64,000 nt of DNA from an uncultured Collinsella sp. GTDB taxonomy: Bacteria > Actinomycetota > Coriobacteriia > Coriobacteriales > Coriobacteriaceae. This document shows positions 8,742-17,713 of this stretch, piece after piece. The notes below the pieces were generated by a model, which had not been told where the DNA came from, made no database searches, and saw only the letters and a program-made list of their open reading frames with translations. Positions within the stretch are counted from its first letter, which is position 1. Each line of letters begins with the position of its first letter. A program made the translations under genes and the position numbers. The DNA lies in contig UQIB01000005.1 of assembly GCA_900541015.1 (NCBI GenBank), forward strand, positions 1 through 64,000. The letters run 5' to 3'.

Positions 8742-10172
8742 CTAGGCCAAATCTTCGCCGTTGGTGGCGATAACCTTCTTGTACCAGTCGAAGCTCTTCT
8801 TTTTGGAGCGCTTGAGGGTGCCGTTGCCCGCATCATCGCGGTCCACATAGATAAAGCCGTAGCGCTTGGACATCTCGCCCGTGCCGGCAGACACCAGGTC
8901 AATCGGGCCCCAGGTGGTGTAGCCCAGCAGGTCAACGCCGTCCTCGGTCACCGCATCGCGCATCGCGGCGACATGCTGGCGCAGGTAGTCGATACGGTAG
9001 TCGTCGTTGATGGAACCATCCTCCTCGACAACATCCTTGGCGCCCAGACCGTTCTCGACCACAAACAGCGGCTTCTGATAACGGTCGTACAGGTCGTTAA
9101 GGGTGATGCGGAAGCCCAGCGGATCGATGGCCCAGCCCCACTGGCTCTCCTGCAGGTAGGGGTTCTTGGCGCCGGCGAAGGCATTGCCCTGGGTGCGCTC
9201 GACATCGGGGTTATCGGCACCGGCAGAGCAACGGGTGCTGTAATAGCTAAAGCTGATGAAGTCGACGGTGTTAGCGGCCAGGATCTCGCGGTCCTCGTCC
9301 GTCATGCCCACATCGATGCCCAGGCGCTCGAGCTTCTTGACGGCATAGGCCGGGTAGTAGCCACGGCTCTGGACGTCGACGAAGAAATAGTTGCTCTGGT
9401 TGTCAATCTGCGCCTGGCGCACATCGCCCGGACGGCAGCTGTAGGGATAGTAGCTACCTGCGGCAAGCATGCAGCCGATCTTGATCTCGGGGTCGATCTC
9501 GTGAGCGATCTTGGTTGCCCAAGCGCTGGCGACGAGCTCGTTGTGGGCGGCCAGGTACTCGACAGCCTCCTTGTTCTCGCCCCCCTCAAAGACCAAGCCG
9601 GCACCCATAAACGGCAGGTGCAGGATCATATTGATCTCGTTGAAGGTGAGCCAGTACTTCACCAGCCCCTTGTAGCGGGTAAAGATCGTGGTCGCGAGGT
9701 TCTTGTAGAAGTCGATGAGCTTACGGTTGCGCCAGCCGCCGTACTCCTTGATGAGGTGAATCGGACAGTCGAAGTGCGCGATGGTCACGAGCGGCTCGAT
9801 GCCGTGCTTTTGACACTCGCGGAATACATCCTCGTAGAAGGCCAGGCCAGCCTCATTGGGCTCGGTCTCGTCGCCGTTGGGGAAGATGCGGGTCCAAGCC
9901 AGGCTCATACGGAAGGTCTTAAAGCCCATCTCGGCAAAGAGAGCAATGTCCTCTTTGTAGTGGTGATAGAAATCGATGCCGGTCTGCGCGGGATAGTAAT
10001 AGCCGTCCTCGAAGTCGAGCATTTTACGCTGGCCGGAGACCACCGCATAGCGCTCGGGGCCGTGCGGAGCCACGTCCACGTTGGCAAGGCCGCGGCCGTC
10101 CACGTTGTAGGCGCCCTCGCACTGGTTGGCAGCCGTCGCGCCGCCCCACAGGAAGTCATTACGAAAAGCCAT
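8742..10172 (-). CDS. GH1 6-phospho-beta-glucosidase
   Basis: 476 residues, full length for glycoside hydrolase family 1. It hydrolyses phosphorylated beta-glucosides, such as cellobiose- or arbutin-6-phosphate delivered by a PTS, to glucose-6-phosphate plus glucose or an aglycone. The acid/base Glu179 is in LTFNEIN and the nucleophile Glu373 in FVVENGLGAKD. The C-terminal SKRYGFIYVDRDD...KKSFDWYKK is typical of the 6-phospho subgroup (BglA/BglB/AscB). No PTS permease is adjacent, so sugar import must be encoded elsewhere. The start follows GAAGGGG. Regulation is not evident; the upstream 460 bp holds repeats rather than an obvious antiterminator site. Confidence 0.92.
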   Translation of the reverse strand: MAFRNDFLWGGATAANQCEGAYNVDGRGLANVDVAPHGPERYAVVSGQRKMLDFEDGYYYPAQTGIDFYHHYKEDIALFAEMGFKTFRMSLAWTRIFPNGDETEPNEAGLAFYEDVFRECQKHGIEPLVTIAHFDCPIHLIKEYGGWRNRKLIDFYKNLATTIFTRYKGLVKYWLTFNEINMILHLPFMGAGLVFEGGENKEAVEYLAAHNELVASAWATKIAHEIDPEIKIGCMLAAGSYYPYSCRPGDVRQAQIDNQSNYFFVDVQSRGYYPAYAVKKLERLGIDVGMTDEDREILAANTVDFISFSYYSTRCSAGADNPDVERTQGNAFAGAKNPYLQESQWGWAIDPLGFRITLNDLYDRYQKPLFVVENGLGAKDVVEEDGSINDDYRIDYLRQHVAAMRDAVTEDGVDLLGYTTWGPIDLVSAGTGEMSKRYGFIYVDRDDAGNGTLKRSKKKSFDWYKKVIATNGEDLA

Positions 10173-10330
10173 GTATCAACCCCTTCGCACGCTGTTGTCA
10201 TAGGTTCAGTATCCCTGCAAACAACGCGTCGCTCAACGGCAACGGCACGGGCCGATACTTCTTTTCGCACACGGCGGCCCAGCAGCCGCCCCCGCCTGAC
10301 ACTTTCTGATACCGCCGCCCCAAACCACCA

Positions 10331-10570
10331 CAAAGGGGACAGGCACCTTTGTGGTGGTGTAGGGCGGTTTGTCTCGATCTGTAACAGTTAGGCCGCCAAA
10401 ACCGGGCCTGGTGTTACAGATTGAGATTGTTCGGTCTGTCCCTGCAGTTTGTCTCGATCTGTAACAGGTAGAGACGATTTAGCCCGCTAGATGTTACAGA
10501 CCGAGACAGAAGATTCTAGTCGCAGGTGATGTCGAGGTTTTGCCGACGAGGCCTACGTAACCGCCTTCGC
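10331..10570 (+). repeat. left copy of the direct repeat flanking the AAA ATPase
   Basis: About 240 bp that align throughout with 11751-11990. The shared order is GGGGACAGGCACCTTTGTGGTGG, two palindromes, AAGATTCTAGTCGCAGG, then the last ~17 codons of the DUF4867-like gene. The left copy of the coding part carries a 1-nt deletion (GGTTTTGCC for GGTTCTTGCC) and point changes, so it is a non-coding remnant. Confidence 0.85.
10370..10508. repeat. two palindromic units (80-bp period), left of the ATPase
   Basis: Unit 1 is 10370-10426 and unit 2 is 10450-10508. Each has the arm TCTCGATCTGTAACA and its near-complement, with exactly 25 nt between the TGTAACA and TGTTACA arm ends. The left arms start at 10372 and 10452, 80 bp apart. 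Same family as 57905-58207. Confidence 0.85.
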
Positions 10571-10634
10571 TCAGCAATTCATTTGACTGAATAGGAAAGA
10601 AAGGAAAAAATAGGAAAAAAAGGAAAGGAGACTT

Positions 10635-11741
10635 ATGACTGAAACCATCTTCTCCCCCTCATTTGGAAATCGCCCGTCCTATCTGGTGGGTCGCGGGAAC
10701 GTGATTTCGACATTCATCTCCGGTCTTGAGCAGGAGCCGGGCAATCGAGACCGAGCCATGCTCATGCTCGGCCAGCGAGGCAGCGGCAAGACGGTTCTTC
10801 TGTGGGAACTTGCCGACCGCGCACGCAAGCTCGGTTTTGTTGTCGCCACACCCACCGTAGCCTCCGAAGATATGCTTGAGCGCATTGTTGAAAAAATCCA
10901 AGAAGCAGGCGAGCCTTATGTCAGCAAGCGTCATCTCCCCAAACTTTCTGGCGGTAGCTTGAGCGTCTTCGGCTTCTCAGCCGGTCTCGAGTTCACACGC
11001 GATGTGCAGGAGACCAAGAGTTTCCAGTTCAAACTCACGCAGCTGGCGCGCAAGCTGACCGAGCAGGGGCACGGCATCCTCATCCTTATCGATGAGCTCC
11101 AAGCTAATTCACCTGAGATTAGACAGCTCGTCACCGCCTATCAAGAGCTGGTCGGTGAGGGACTCAACGTCGCGCTTGTTATGGCAGGTCTCCCGGGAGC
11201 CGTCTGTGCAACGCTCAATGACCGCGTGCTGACATTTCTCAACCGCGCTCGCAAGGTCACGCTCGAACCGCTTTCAGTCGGAGATGTCGATGCCTATTAT
11301 CAGCGGGCTTTCGAAGAGCTCGACCTTGATATTCCAGGCGATCTTCGCCTCCGTGCCGCTCGCGCAACCCAAGGCTCGCCCTATATGCTGCAGCTCATCG
11401 GCTATAACATCGGCAATCGCTGCAAGACAGGAGAACACGTAACGCCAGAGCAAGTCGACGGAGCTATCGAAGCGTCAAAAGCCGATTTCGAAAACGATGT
11501 TTGTGAAACGACGCTCGCCGCGCTATCGGACCAAGACGTCGCGTTTCTCGACGCAATGACTGATGACGAAGACGCCGTTTCGCGCATTTCCGATGTAGCG
11601 AAACGTATGTCAGTCACACCCGACTATGCGCAAAAGTATCGCCGGCGCCTCATCGACGCCGGCGTAATCGAACAGGCGCGCCGCGGTTACGTGCGTTTCG
11701 CCGTTCCATATATGGCTGACTATCTGCGCAGCCAACTCTAG
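10635..11741 (+). CDS. solitary AAA ATPase with C-terminal winged helix
   Basis: 368 residues. An AAA_16/Orc1-STAND-like ATPase: Walker A GQRGSGKT at 46-53, Walker B ILILIDELQ with D153-E154, a sensor-1-like region near VMAGLP (~190), and a C-terminal winged-helix segment (~290-365, ISDVAKRMSVTPDYAQKYRRRLIDAGVI). Such proteins occur as solitary genes or cargo of mobile loci; their substrates are unknown. It sits on the plus strand between minus-strand metabolic genes, bracketed by a 240-bp direct repeat and preceded by a purine-rich leader. Base composition is lower in GC than the neighbours. These features suggest acquisition. A defence or DNA-remodelling role is possible but not shown. Confidence 0.8.
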   Translation: MTETIFSPSFGNRPSYLVGRGNVISTFISGLEQEPGNRDRAMLMLGQRGSGKTVLLWELADRARKLGFVVATPTVASEDMLERIVEKIQEAGEPYVSKRHLPKLSGGSLSVFGFSAGLEFTRDVQETKSFQFKLTQLARKLTEQGHGILILIDELQANSPEIRQLVTAYQELVGEGLNVALVMAGLPGAVCATLNDRVLTFLNRARKVTLEPLSVGDVDAYYQRAFEELDLDIPGDLRLRAARATQGSPYMLQLIGYNIGNRCKTGEHVTPEQVDGAIEASKADFENDVCETTLAALSDQDVAFLDAMTDDEDAVSRISDVAKRMSVTPDYAQKYRRRLIDAGVIEQARRGYVRFAVPYMADYLRSQL

Positions 11742-11750
11742 GCAGCCACC

Positions 11751-11990
11751 GCAATGGGGACAGGCACCTTTGTGGTGGTTTGGGCCCGTTTTGTCTCGAT
11801 CTGTAACAGCTAGGCCGTCAAAACCGGACCTGGTGTTACAGATCGAGATCTTTCGGGCAGCCCCTGCAGTTTGTCTAAATCTGTAACAGGTAGAGACGAT
11901 TTGGCCCGCCAGATGTTACATATCGAGACAGAAGATTCTAGTCGCAGGCGATGTCGAGGTTCTTGCCAATGAGGCCTACGTAGCCGCCCT
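11751..11990 (+). repeat. right copy of the direct repeat flanking the AAA ATPase
   Basis: Aligns with 10331-10570. It begins 9 bp after the ATPase stop with GCAATGGGGACAGGCACC and runs into the intact 3' end of the DUF4867-like gene (stop at 11938). This is the likely ancestral copy, because the coding part is complete here. Confidence 0.85.
11792..11930. repeat. two palindromic units (80-bp period), right of the ATPase
   Basis: Units at 11792-11848 and 11872-11930; arm starts at 11794 and 11874, again 80 bp apart with a 25-nt loop. The second left arm has drifted (TCTAAATCTGTAACA). Confidence 0.85.
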
Positions 11991-12582
11991 CGGCAGCCTT
12001 GGGGCTGTCAGCATGGCAGAGAACCCACTTGTCGGCCTTCCAGTAGCAGTAGCTGTCACCGGCGGTAGGCATGTCGGCTGCGGCCTCGGGGCGCGGGCCG
12101 TTGGTGCCGGCGGGAAGCGCCACCATCACCTGGAAGCCACCGTCGTCGACCATGCACGGCGTGTAGTGGAGCGTGGTGTTGAAAACCTCGACAACCTTGC
12201 CCGCCGGCACGCGGAACGCCTTGACGCACGCGGTATCGAGCTTGCCGTCCTCGATCTCCCAGCGATGCGCCACGAGCAGGATAAAATCGCGAGCACCCAG
12301 GTTGAACTCGCTGGCGCGGTGGTACTCCAGGCAGTTGAGGCGCGTGTTGTGGCCGTTGCACCAGCCGAGCTGGAAGGGACGGCCGCCAAACATGAGAAAG
12401 CCCAGTTTATCGGCATCCTTGACGCCCTCGAGCTCCGGCGCGCTCGCCACGTATTTGCTGCCCTCAGGGATGGGCGTGGAGGCAAGCACCTCGAGCACGG
12501 GCGACGTAAGCTCGGACGGAACGTTATCCCAAACGTTGCCATAGGATTTGAACTCGGGATCGTTGACAGAGTAGATATGCAT
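11938..12582 (-). CDS. DUF4867-family protein
   Basis: 214 residues from ATG 12582, preceded by AGGAG at 5 nt; a GTG two codons upstream overlaps the Shine-Dalgarno and is less likely. The sequence has the cupin-like features of DUF4867 (GHNTRLNCLEYHRASEF, then FILLVAHRWEI and the FNTTLHYTPC segment with His). It resembles proteins found next to tagatose/galactitol-type sugar genes, so a sugar-isomerase-like role has been suggested for relatives, but the activity is unknown. The 3' end is duplicated on the far side of the ATPase gene. Confidence 0.75.
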   Translation of the reverse strand: MHIYSVNDPEFKSYGNVWDNVPSELTSPVLEVLASTPIPEGSKYVASAPELEGVKDADKLGFLMFGGRPFQLGWCNGHNTRLNCLEYHRASEFNLGARDFILLVAHRWEIEDGKLDTACVKAFRVPAGKVVEVFNTTLHYTPCMVDDGGFQVMVALPAGTNGPRPEAAADMPTAGDSYCYWKADKWVLCHADSPKAAEGGYVGLIGKNLDIACD

Positions 12583-12666
12583 GTTCACTCCTGTTCGTAA
12601 ATGTGACTATACGAACATTCTAGAACAAACATGAGCGATTTTGAACGCTCGTCCTGACCAATCAAC

Positions 12667-12698
12667 AAAAAGGCGCCCCCGCATAAGCGAAGGCGCCC
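12667..12698 (-). terminator. luxS terminator
   Basis: On the minus strand GGGCGCC, a 14-nt loop, then GGCGCCTTTTT, about 30 bp downstream of the luxS stop. A good rho-independent terminator. Confidence 0.8.
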
Positions 12699-12726
12699 AA
12701 TGCGCTCGTTTTGGGCGATAAAGCTC

Positions 12727-13215
12727 TTACGCCTGCTGATAGTGCAGGTGCTTCTCGTCGATATCGGCCAGGTCGCGGTCGAGGTAACGGCGTGCGAGCC
12801 AGTTAGCCATAGGAAGGTTCTGGTCCAGGTAGTTACCGCACTCCTCGGGAGCGGCACCGGGGACATCGCCCTCAAAGTCGGCGACAAACTCAAACAGCTC
12901 GCGGACGAGCGGCAAGATCTTCTCGCTCGTCAGCTCGCCAAAGACAACCAGGTAAAAGCCCGTGCGGCAGCCCATGGGGCCAAAGTAGACAATGCGGCTC
13001 GACCACTCGGCATGATTGCGAAGGAACGTCGCGCCCAGGTGCTCAATGGTGTGGCACTCGGCTGTGTTCATGACCGGCTCCTTGTTGGGCGTGGTCAGAC
13101 GCAGGTCAAACGTAGTGACGGCGGCACCGGTCGCCGGATCGCGGTCGATGCGGCTCACATACACGCCGGGCTCAAGCAGCAGATGATCAACGGAAAAGCT
13201 GGCGATGCGCTCCAT
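12727..13215 (-). CDS. luxS: S-ribosylhomocysteine lyase LuxS
   Basis: 162 residues, full length. It cleaves S-ribosylhomocysteine to homocysteine and DPD, the autoinducer-2 precursor, in the activated methyl cycle. Metal ligands are visible: His55 and His59 in the HTIEH motif and Cys126 in EECGNYLDQNL. Catalytic Cys83 is in MGCRTGFY. Numbering is within one residue of Bacillus LuxS. Transcribed alone on the minus strand, with a long hairpin-containing leader (13233-13308) and its own terminator. No mtn/pfs gene is adjacent; the nucleoside hydrolase and ribokinase genes lie upstream on the same strand. Confidence 0.96.
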   Translation of the reverse strand: MERIASFSVDHLLLEPGVYVSRIDRDPATGAAVTTFDLRLTTPNKEPVMNTAECHTIEHLGATFLRNHAEWSSRIVYFGPMGCRTGFYLVVFGELTSEKILPLVRELFEFVADFEGDVPGAAPEECGNYLDQNLPMANWLARRYLDRDLADIDEKHLHYQQA

Positions 13216-13232
13216 GGCAAATCCTCTCGATA

Positions 13233-13308
13233 GTCAAATTGGGACGGGGCTCTTTTAGCTGGTTCGAATGGTCGCACCAATCATACCAGTCAAAAAAGCC
13301 CCGTCCAA
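13233..13308. promoter_or_regulatory. long inverted repeat in the luxS leader
   Basis: TTGGGACGGGGCT at 13231-13243 pairs with AGCCCCGTCCAA at 13298-13309, enclosing ~54 nt with a further GGTTCG/CGACC pairing. It lies between the nucleoside hydrolase stop and luxS. It could end the upstream transcript or form a leader structure; no T-tract follows the stem on the minus strand. I do not recognise a known riboswitch. Confidence 0.45.
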
Positions 13309-13316
13309 AAGACAAC

Positions 13317-14291
13317 TTAGCCAAGGACACGGGCCATACGCGTCTTGAACTCGGACAGGAAGCGCGGAGCATCCACGGTCAGTGCCACAAGCGCGCTCTT
13401 GTCCGGATCGGACAGGCGGCGCTCATCGCAGATGGTGCGACCGCGGTACTCGCCCAGCAGATCAACACGCAGGTTGCAGCCGAGCGCACCTACGAGCGTG
13501 GGGTCGATCGCCACGGCAACGGCCAGCGGATCGTGCAGCGCGCAGCCGCCCAGGTAGGGCGCGTTCATCTCGTACGAACCGATGTAGTGCTCGACCATGC
13601 TCGCAAACGCACAGCCCGCCATGGTGCCCGAGCCCGTCCAGCCGGCAATGTCGCGGCGTGTGAGCACCACGCGATGCGTCACGTCCAGACCCACCATGGT
13701 GAGCTTACGGCCCGAGCGCAGTACCGCGTCGGCTGCCTCGGGGTCGCTCGCCATGTTGGCCTCGGCGCCCGCGCTCACGTTACCGGGCACGGTAAGGGCG
13801 CCGCCCATCACGACCACGCGGCCGATGGACATCATCGCCGCCGCATCGCGCTCCAGGGCGAGCGCCAGGTTGGAGAGCGGGCCAGTCGCTACGTAGACCA
13901 GATCGGGACCATAGGTGCGCGCGGCATCGATCAGATAATCGACCGCAGCGTTGCCGTCGGCCGAGGTCGCCCCCACCGGCTCGTAGGGCGACGCGGGCAC
14001 GCTCGCGCCGCCGATGCCGTTCTTGCCGTGAATGAGCGCAGTGGACGCTGGCGGCGTATAGGGCTCAGTCGCCTGCAGAGGACGGTCGGCACCCAGGTAC
14101 ACCGGAACCTCGGGGCGACCCAGCAGATCGAGCACCGCCAGACAGTTGTGCGCCGATTGCTCGACGCGCACGTTGCCAAAGCACGTAGTGATGCCCACGA
14201 GCTCCACCTCGGGGCTCGCGATGGCATAGGCGAGCGCCATCGCATCGTCCACACCCATATCCAGATCAAGGATCAGCTTCTTAATTGCCAT
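13317..14291 (-). CDS. inosine-uridine-type nucleoside hydrolase
   Basis: 324 residues. It hydrolyses ribonucleosides to base plus ribose. The N-terminal Ca2+/ribose-binding cluster is DLDMGVDDAMAL with D9, D11, D15 and D16 (canonical DTDxGxDD). Further family marks are VYVATGPLSNLALAL (~180) and VVMGGAL (~205), and the later GCALHDPLAVAVAIDP holds the conserved His and Asp. Ribokinase is encoded 30 bp upstream on the same strand, so released ribose is probably phosphorylated by its neighbour: a ribonucleoside salvage pair. Substrate preference (pyrimidine or purine) cannot be read from the sequence. Confidence 0.92.
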   Translation of the reverse strand: MAIKKLILDLDMGVDDAMALAYAIASPEVELVGITTCFGNVRVEQSAHNCLAVLDLLGRPEVPVYLGADRPLQATEPYTPPASTALIHGKNGIGGASVPASPYEPVGATSADGNAAVDYLIDAARTYGPDLVYVATGPLSNLALALERDAAAMMSIGRVVVMGGALTVPGNVSAGAEANMASDPEAADAVLRSGRKLTMVGLDVTHRVVLTRRDIAGWTGSGTMAGCAFASMVEHYIGSYEMNAPYLGGCALHDPLAVAVAIDPTLVGALGCNLRVDLLGEYRGRTICDERRLSDPDKSALVALTVDAPRFLSEFKTRMARVLG

Positions 14292-14321
14292 TGTTCTACT
14301 CCGCTTCTCCGTCTTTATCGT

Positions 14322-15284
14322 TTAACCAAACCAATGTTCAATTTCGGCGCGCGTGGGAATCGATTGCTGAGCGCCCAGGCGCGACACCGTCACTGCCGAG
14401 GCGCGAGCACCCGCGGCCATGCACTCAAAGAGCGGCAAGCCCTCTAGGCGAGCCGCCGCCAACGCGCCGATAAACGTATCGCCGGCGGCCGTGGTATCGA
14501 CTACCGTACTCGAAAGTGCCGGCATGCGCAGCAGCTCACCGCCATCGCCGAGCGTAACCGAGCCGGCACCGCCCAGCGTGATGACCGCAGTCCCGGCGCC
14601 CTTAGCAAGCAGGGCGTTGAGTGCAGCGGCGCAGCTCTCATCGTCCTTGGGCAGGATACCCGTCAGAACCTGGCACTCGGTTTCGTTGGGGCAGACCAAG
14701 TCGACCGCAGGCCACGCTCCTGCCGGCAAGTCGCAGGCGGGCGCCGGGTTAAAGATCGTATAGAACCCCAGCTCGTGAGCGCAAGAGAGCGCCGCGGCCG
14801 TTGCCATCAGATCACATTCGCCCTGGGCGATAAAGACGCCGCCAGCAGCCGGGGCAAACTCACAAACATCGCCATCGAGCCCATCGGCTACCAGGCCTCG
14901 CAGCGCGTGGGCAACGTCCTCGCCCGTAAGCGCATGGTTGGCGCCCGGTGACAGTATGATGCGGTTGTCGCCCTCGCAGCGAATGATGGTCGCCGTTCCC
15001 GTCTCCACGTCATCGCGACGCGCCACAAACTCAACGCCCACGCCGGCATCCTGAAGTCCCGCCACCAGCGCATCGCCAAACGTATCGCGCCCAACCGCGC
15101 CGATCATGCATGTGCGCGCACCCATGCGCGCGGCGGCGACGGCCTGGTTAGCGCCCTTGCCACCGGCGTTGGTGATAAAACCGCTGCCACCGACGGTCTC
15201 GCCCGCGCGCGGCATGCGCTCGCACGCCACCGAAAGGTCCATGTTCATGCTGCCGAACACCGCAACGATGCTGTGATCCGCCAT
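14322..15284 (-). CDS. rbsK: ribokinase (PfkB family)
   Basis: 320 residues from ATG 15284, which follows GAGGAGG at 6 nt; an in-frame ATG 11 codons upstream lacks this. It phosphorylates D-ribose to ribose-5-phosphate. PfkB signature 1 is GGKGANQAVAAARMG (~40-55); signature 2 with the catalytic base is DTTAAGDTFIGAL (~258-270), where GAGD is replaced by AAGD; the anion-hole region is intact. An N-terminal GSMNMDLS ribose-site motif supports ribokinase over fructokinase. Cotranscribed with the nucleoside hydrolase downstream. Confidence 0.92.
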   Translation of the reverse strand: MADHSIVAVFGSMNMDLSVACERMPRAGETVGGSGFITNAGGKGANQAVAAARMGARTCMIGAVGRDTFGDALVAGLQDAGVGVEFVARRDDVETGTATIIRCEGDNRIILSPGANHALTGEDVAHALRGLVADGLDGDVCEFAPAAGGVFIAQGECDLMATAAALSCAHELGFYTIFNPAPACDLPAGAWPAVDLVCPNETECQVLTGILPKDDESCAAALNALLAKGAGTAVITLGGAGSVTLGDGGELLRMPALSSTVVDTTAAGDTFIGALAAARLEGLPLFECMAAGARASAVTVSRLGAQQSIPTRAEIEHWFG

Positions 15285-15471
15285 GGAAACCTCCTCGTCT
15301 TTAGGCTTTGTGCCCACCGCCGGCCGTCGATCGTGCGCTCTCGCACCCCCTATAACTTTAGTTCACTTTGATGTGGACGCGTGCTTGAGCTTGCGCCAGC
15401 AGCAAGCATTCACAGGAGCAGGCAGCTACAATGAAGGCGTGCTGATTATTCTCGTCATTGGATGATGTTTT

Positions 15472-17688
15472 ATGGAACAACTCTCGCAATCGGGCTCGCG
15501 CGGTCGACGCCGCACGGGCAACGAGCCGGCGCCGCACGAACGCGTGAAGGGCGAACGCCGTGCCAACGAACCGCGACGCACCGCGAGCCCCCATCGCGCT
15601 TCTGCCAACAACGCGGGCCGCGCCAACACTCCCGCCGCGGAGCAGACGCCTGCTCGCCCCAAGTCCCGCTACATCCCTGCACTCGACGGTCTGCGTACGC
15701 TCGCCGTCGTCGCGGTGGTGCTCTATCACCTCAACCTCACGTGGGCTCAGGGCGGCCTGCTCGGCGTCACGATCTTCTTTGTGCTTTCGGGCTATCTGAT
15801 CACGCGTTTGCTGCTCAACGAAGTCGCTAAGACCGGCCGCATCGACCTTAAGAGCTTCTGGATTCGCCGCATCCGTCGCCTGGTCCCTGCCGTGGTAACG
15901 GTAGTGTTCGTGACCTGCGCGCTGTGCACCATCTTCAACCACGTGATGCTCACCAAGATGCGCCCCGACATCCTGCCGTCGCTGCTGTTCTTCAACAACT
16001 GGTGGCAGATTGCCCAAAACGTCTCGTACTTCAATGCTCTGGGCGACCCCTCACCGCTCACGCACTTTTGGTCGCTTGCCATCGAGGAACAGTTCTACCT
16101 GATTTGGCCGCCACTGCTGTTTGCCATGGTATCTATGCATGTGAGCAAGCCCAACACGCGCCGCGTGGTTCTGGGCCTTGCCGCGGTATCTGCCCTAGCC
16201 ATGATGGTGCTTTACAACCCTGCCGCCGACCCCAGCCGCGTGTACTACGGCACCGACACCCGCGTGTTCTCGCTGCTGCTGGGCGCCTGGATGGCCTTTA
16301 TCCCCGATCGCGACCTGGCGCCGGTGCGTCTCGCTCGTCGTTTGGGGCTCAATCGCCTGGCTGGCGCCGCCAAGCACGGCAAGAACGCCGAGGGCAAGCC
16401 TGGCGAGAAGGCCGACGAATCAGCCGAGACCGCCCCGGCACAGCCGAGCGCCCTCGTGCGCTTTTGGTCCTCGCCCGCATCCATCGATGTGCTGGGCGTC
16501 GTGGGTCTGGTTGGCCTTGCCGCCATGGTCGCGCTCACCAACGGCTACACCGCCTTCCAGTATCGCGGCGGCACGCTGCTGTGCTCGATCCTCACGCTCA
16601 TGGTCATTGCCGCCTGCGTGCAGCCCCAGGGAATGGTTGCCCGCGCGCTGTCCGCCGAGCCGCTCGTGTGGGTTGGCAAGCGCTCGTACAGCATCTACCT
16701 GTGGCACTATCCGCTGCTGTTGCTCATGAACCCGGTCGCCAACATCAACGATACGCCCTGGTGGCAGTACATTTTGCAGGTGCTGCTGGTGGTCGCCGTA
16801 GCCGAGTGCTCCTATCGCTTTATCGAAACGCCGTTTAGGAAGGGCGCCTTCGGCCGCACCGTCGCCGAGTTCCGCGACGGCACCACCACGCCCGCCAACT
16901 GGGCACGCGCGCACGTCCCTGCCTGCGCAGCCTGCACTGTCGTGTTGGTCGTTGCACTGGGCGGCCTGATCTTTGTGCCGGAGACCTCCGCGCTGAGCGG
17001 CGAGGGCGCCGAGGTTCTGAACAAGGAAGCCAAGAACACCGCGCCCACCGACCAGCAGGCGGCCGACGACACCGACAAGGACAACGACGGCTTCCCCGAT
17101 GGCTCCTACGATCTGCTTATGATCGGCGACTCCGTGTCGCTGCGTGCCGTGGACACCTTTGACGGCGTGTTCCCGCACAGCCATATCGATGCCGAAAAGG
17201 GCCGCCAGTTCGATGCGGGCCGTGCGACATTTGAGGGCTATCTCCAACAGAACCTTGCCGGCAAGATTGTGGTCTTTGCGCTGGGCACCAACGGCTTGGT
17301 AACCGACGACCAGATCGACGCCATCATGGCCGATACGGGAGATAAGCGTATTGTGGTGTTTGTGAACACGCGCAGCCCGCAGCCGTGGGTTGGCTCTACC
17401 AACCAGGCCATTGCCAACGCCGCTACGCGCTACAAGAACGTACGCGTTATCGACTGGTACGGATATAGTGCCAACCGCAACGACCTGTTCGATGGCGATG
17501 GCACGCACCTATCGACCACTGGCGTGACTGAGTACCTCAACTTGATCCACGATGCAGTCAAGAAGGACCTGCCCGTGCATCCCGAGGATCACGTCAACGA
17601 TCCACAGCCGGCAGCCGTCAAGTCTGCCACCGACGCGCTCGTCAATGCGCTCGCTCTCAAGCCGCACAAGCTGGGCACCGACAAGTAA
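15472..17688 (+). CDS. OatA-like acyltransferase with SGNH domain
   Basis: 738 residues. A basic, disordered N-terminus (~1-65) is followed by an acyltransferase-3 membrane domain (~66-480): start YIPALDGLRTLAVVAVVLYH, then HFWSLAIEEQFYLIWP (conserved in O-acetylases), about ten TM segments, and a further TM at ~490. A linker rich in Asp/Lys leads to an extracellular SGNH-hydrolase-like domain (~545-700): GDSVSLRA (Ser), ALGTNG (Gly/Asn) and DGTHLS (Asp/His). This matches OatA, which O-acetylates peptidoglycan and confers lysozyme resistance. A cytoplasmic charged insertion at ~300-325 (KHGKNAEGKPGEKADE) is unusual. TACAAT at 15428-15433 may be its -10 box. Confidence 0.88.
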   Translation: MEQLSQSGSRGRRRTGNEPAPHERVKGERRANEPRRTASPHRASANNAGRANTPAAEQTPARPKSRYIPALDGLRTLAVVAVVLYHLNLTWAQGGLLGVTIFFVLSGYLITRLLLNEVAKTGRIDLKSFWIRRIRRLVPAVVTVVFVTCALCTIFNHVMLTKMRPDILPSLLFFNNWWQIAQNVSYFNALGDPSPLTHFWSLAIEEQFYLIWPPLLFAMVSMHVSKPNTRRVVLGLAAVSALAMMVLYNPAADPSRVYYGTDTRVFSLLLGAWMAFIPDRDLAPVRLARRLGLNRLAGAAKHGKNAEGKPGEKADESAETAPAQPSALVRFWSSPASIDVLGVVGLVGLAAMVALTNGYTAFQYRGGTLLCSILTLMVIAACVQPQGMVARALSAEPLVWVGKRSYSIYLWHYPLLLLMNPVANINDTPWWQYILQVLLVVAVAECSYRFIETPFRKGAFGRTVAEFRDGTTTPANWARAHVPACAACTVVLVVALGGLIFVPETSALSGEGAEVLNKEAKNTAPTDQQAADDTDKDNDGFPDGSYDLLMIGDSVSLRAVDTFDGVFPHSHIDAEKGRQFDAGRATFEGYLQQNLAGKIVVFALGTNGLVTDDQIDAIMADTGDKRIVVFVNTRSPQPWVGSTNQAIANAATRYKNVRVIDWYGYSANRNDLFDGDGTHLSTTGVTEYLNLIHDAVKKDLPVHPEDHVNDPQPAAVKSATDALVNALALKPHKLGTDK

Positions 17689-17713
17689 CGCGCAGCCAAA
17701 TCTGCTTACACCA

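Larger units (their letters stand above)
10173..10634. other. intergenic region upstream of the AAA ATPase gene
   Basis: 462 bp without a gene. From left to right it holds the GH1 5' leader, a 13-bp-arm hairpin at 10324-10358 (ACCACCACAAAGG / CCTTTGTGGTGGT), two palindromes of the 80-bp-period family (10370-10426 and 10450-10508), a decayed copy of the DUF4867 gene end (~10517-10570), and a purine-rich A/G leader (10588-10630) giving the Shine-Dalgarno AAAGGAG for the ATPase. Confidence 0.8.

Noticed and set aside
13233..13308. SAM riboswitch upstream of luxS
   Set aside because: There is a long hairpin but no recognisable SAM-I, SAM-II or SAH aptamer pattern.
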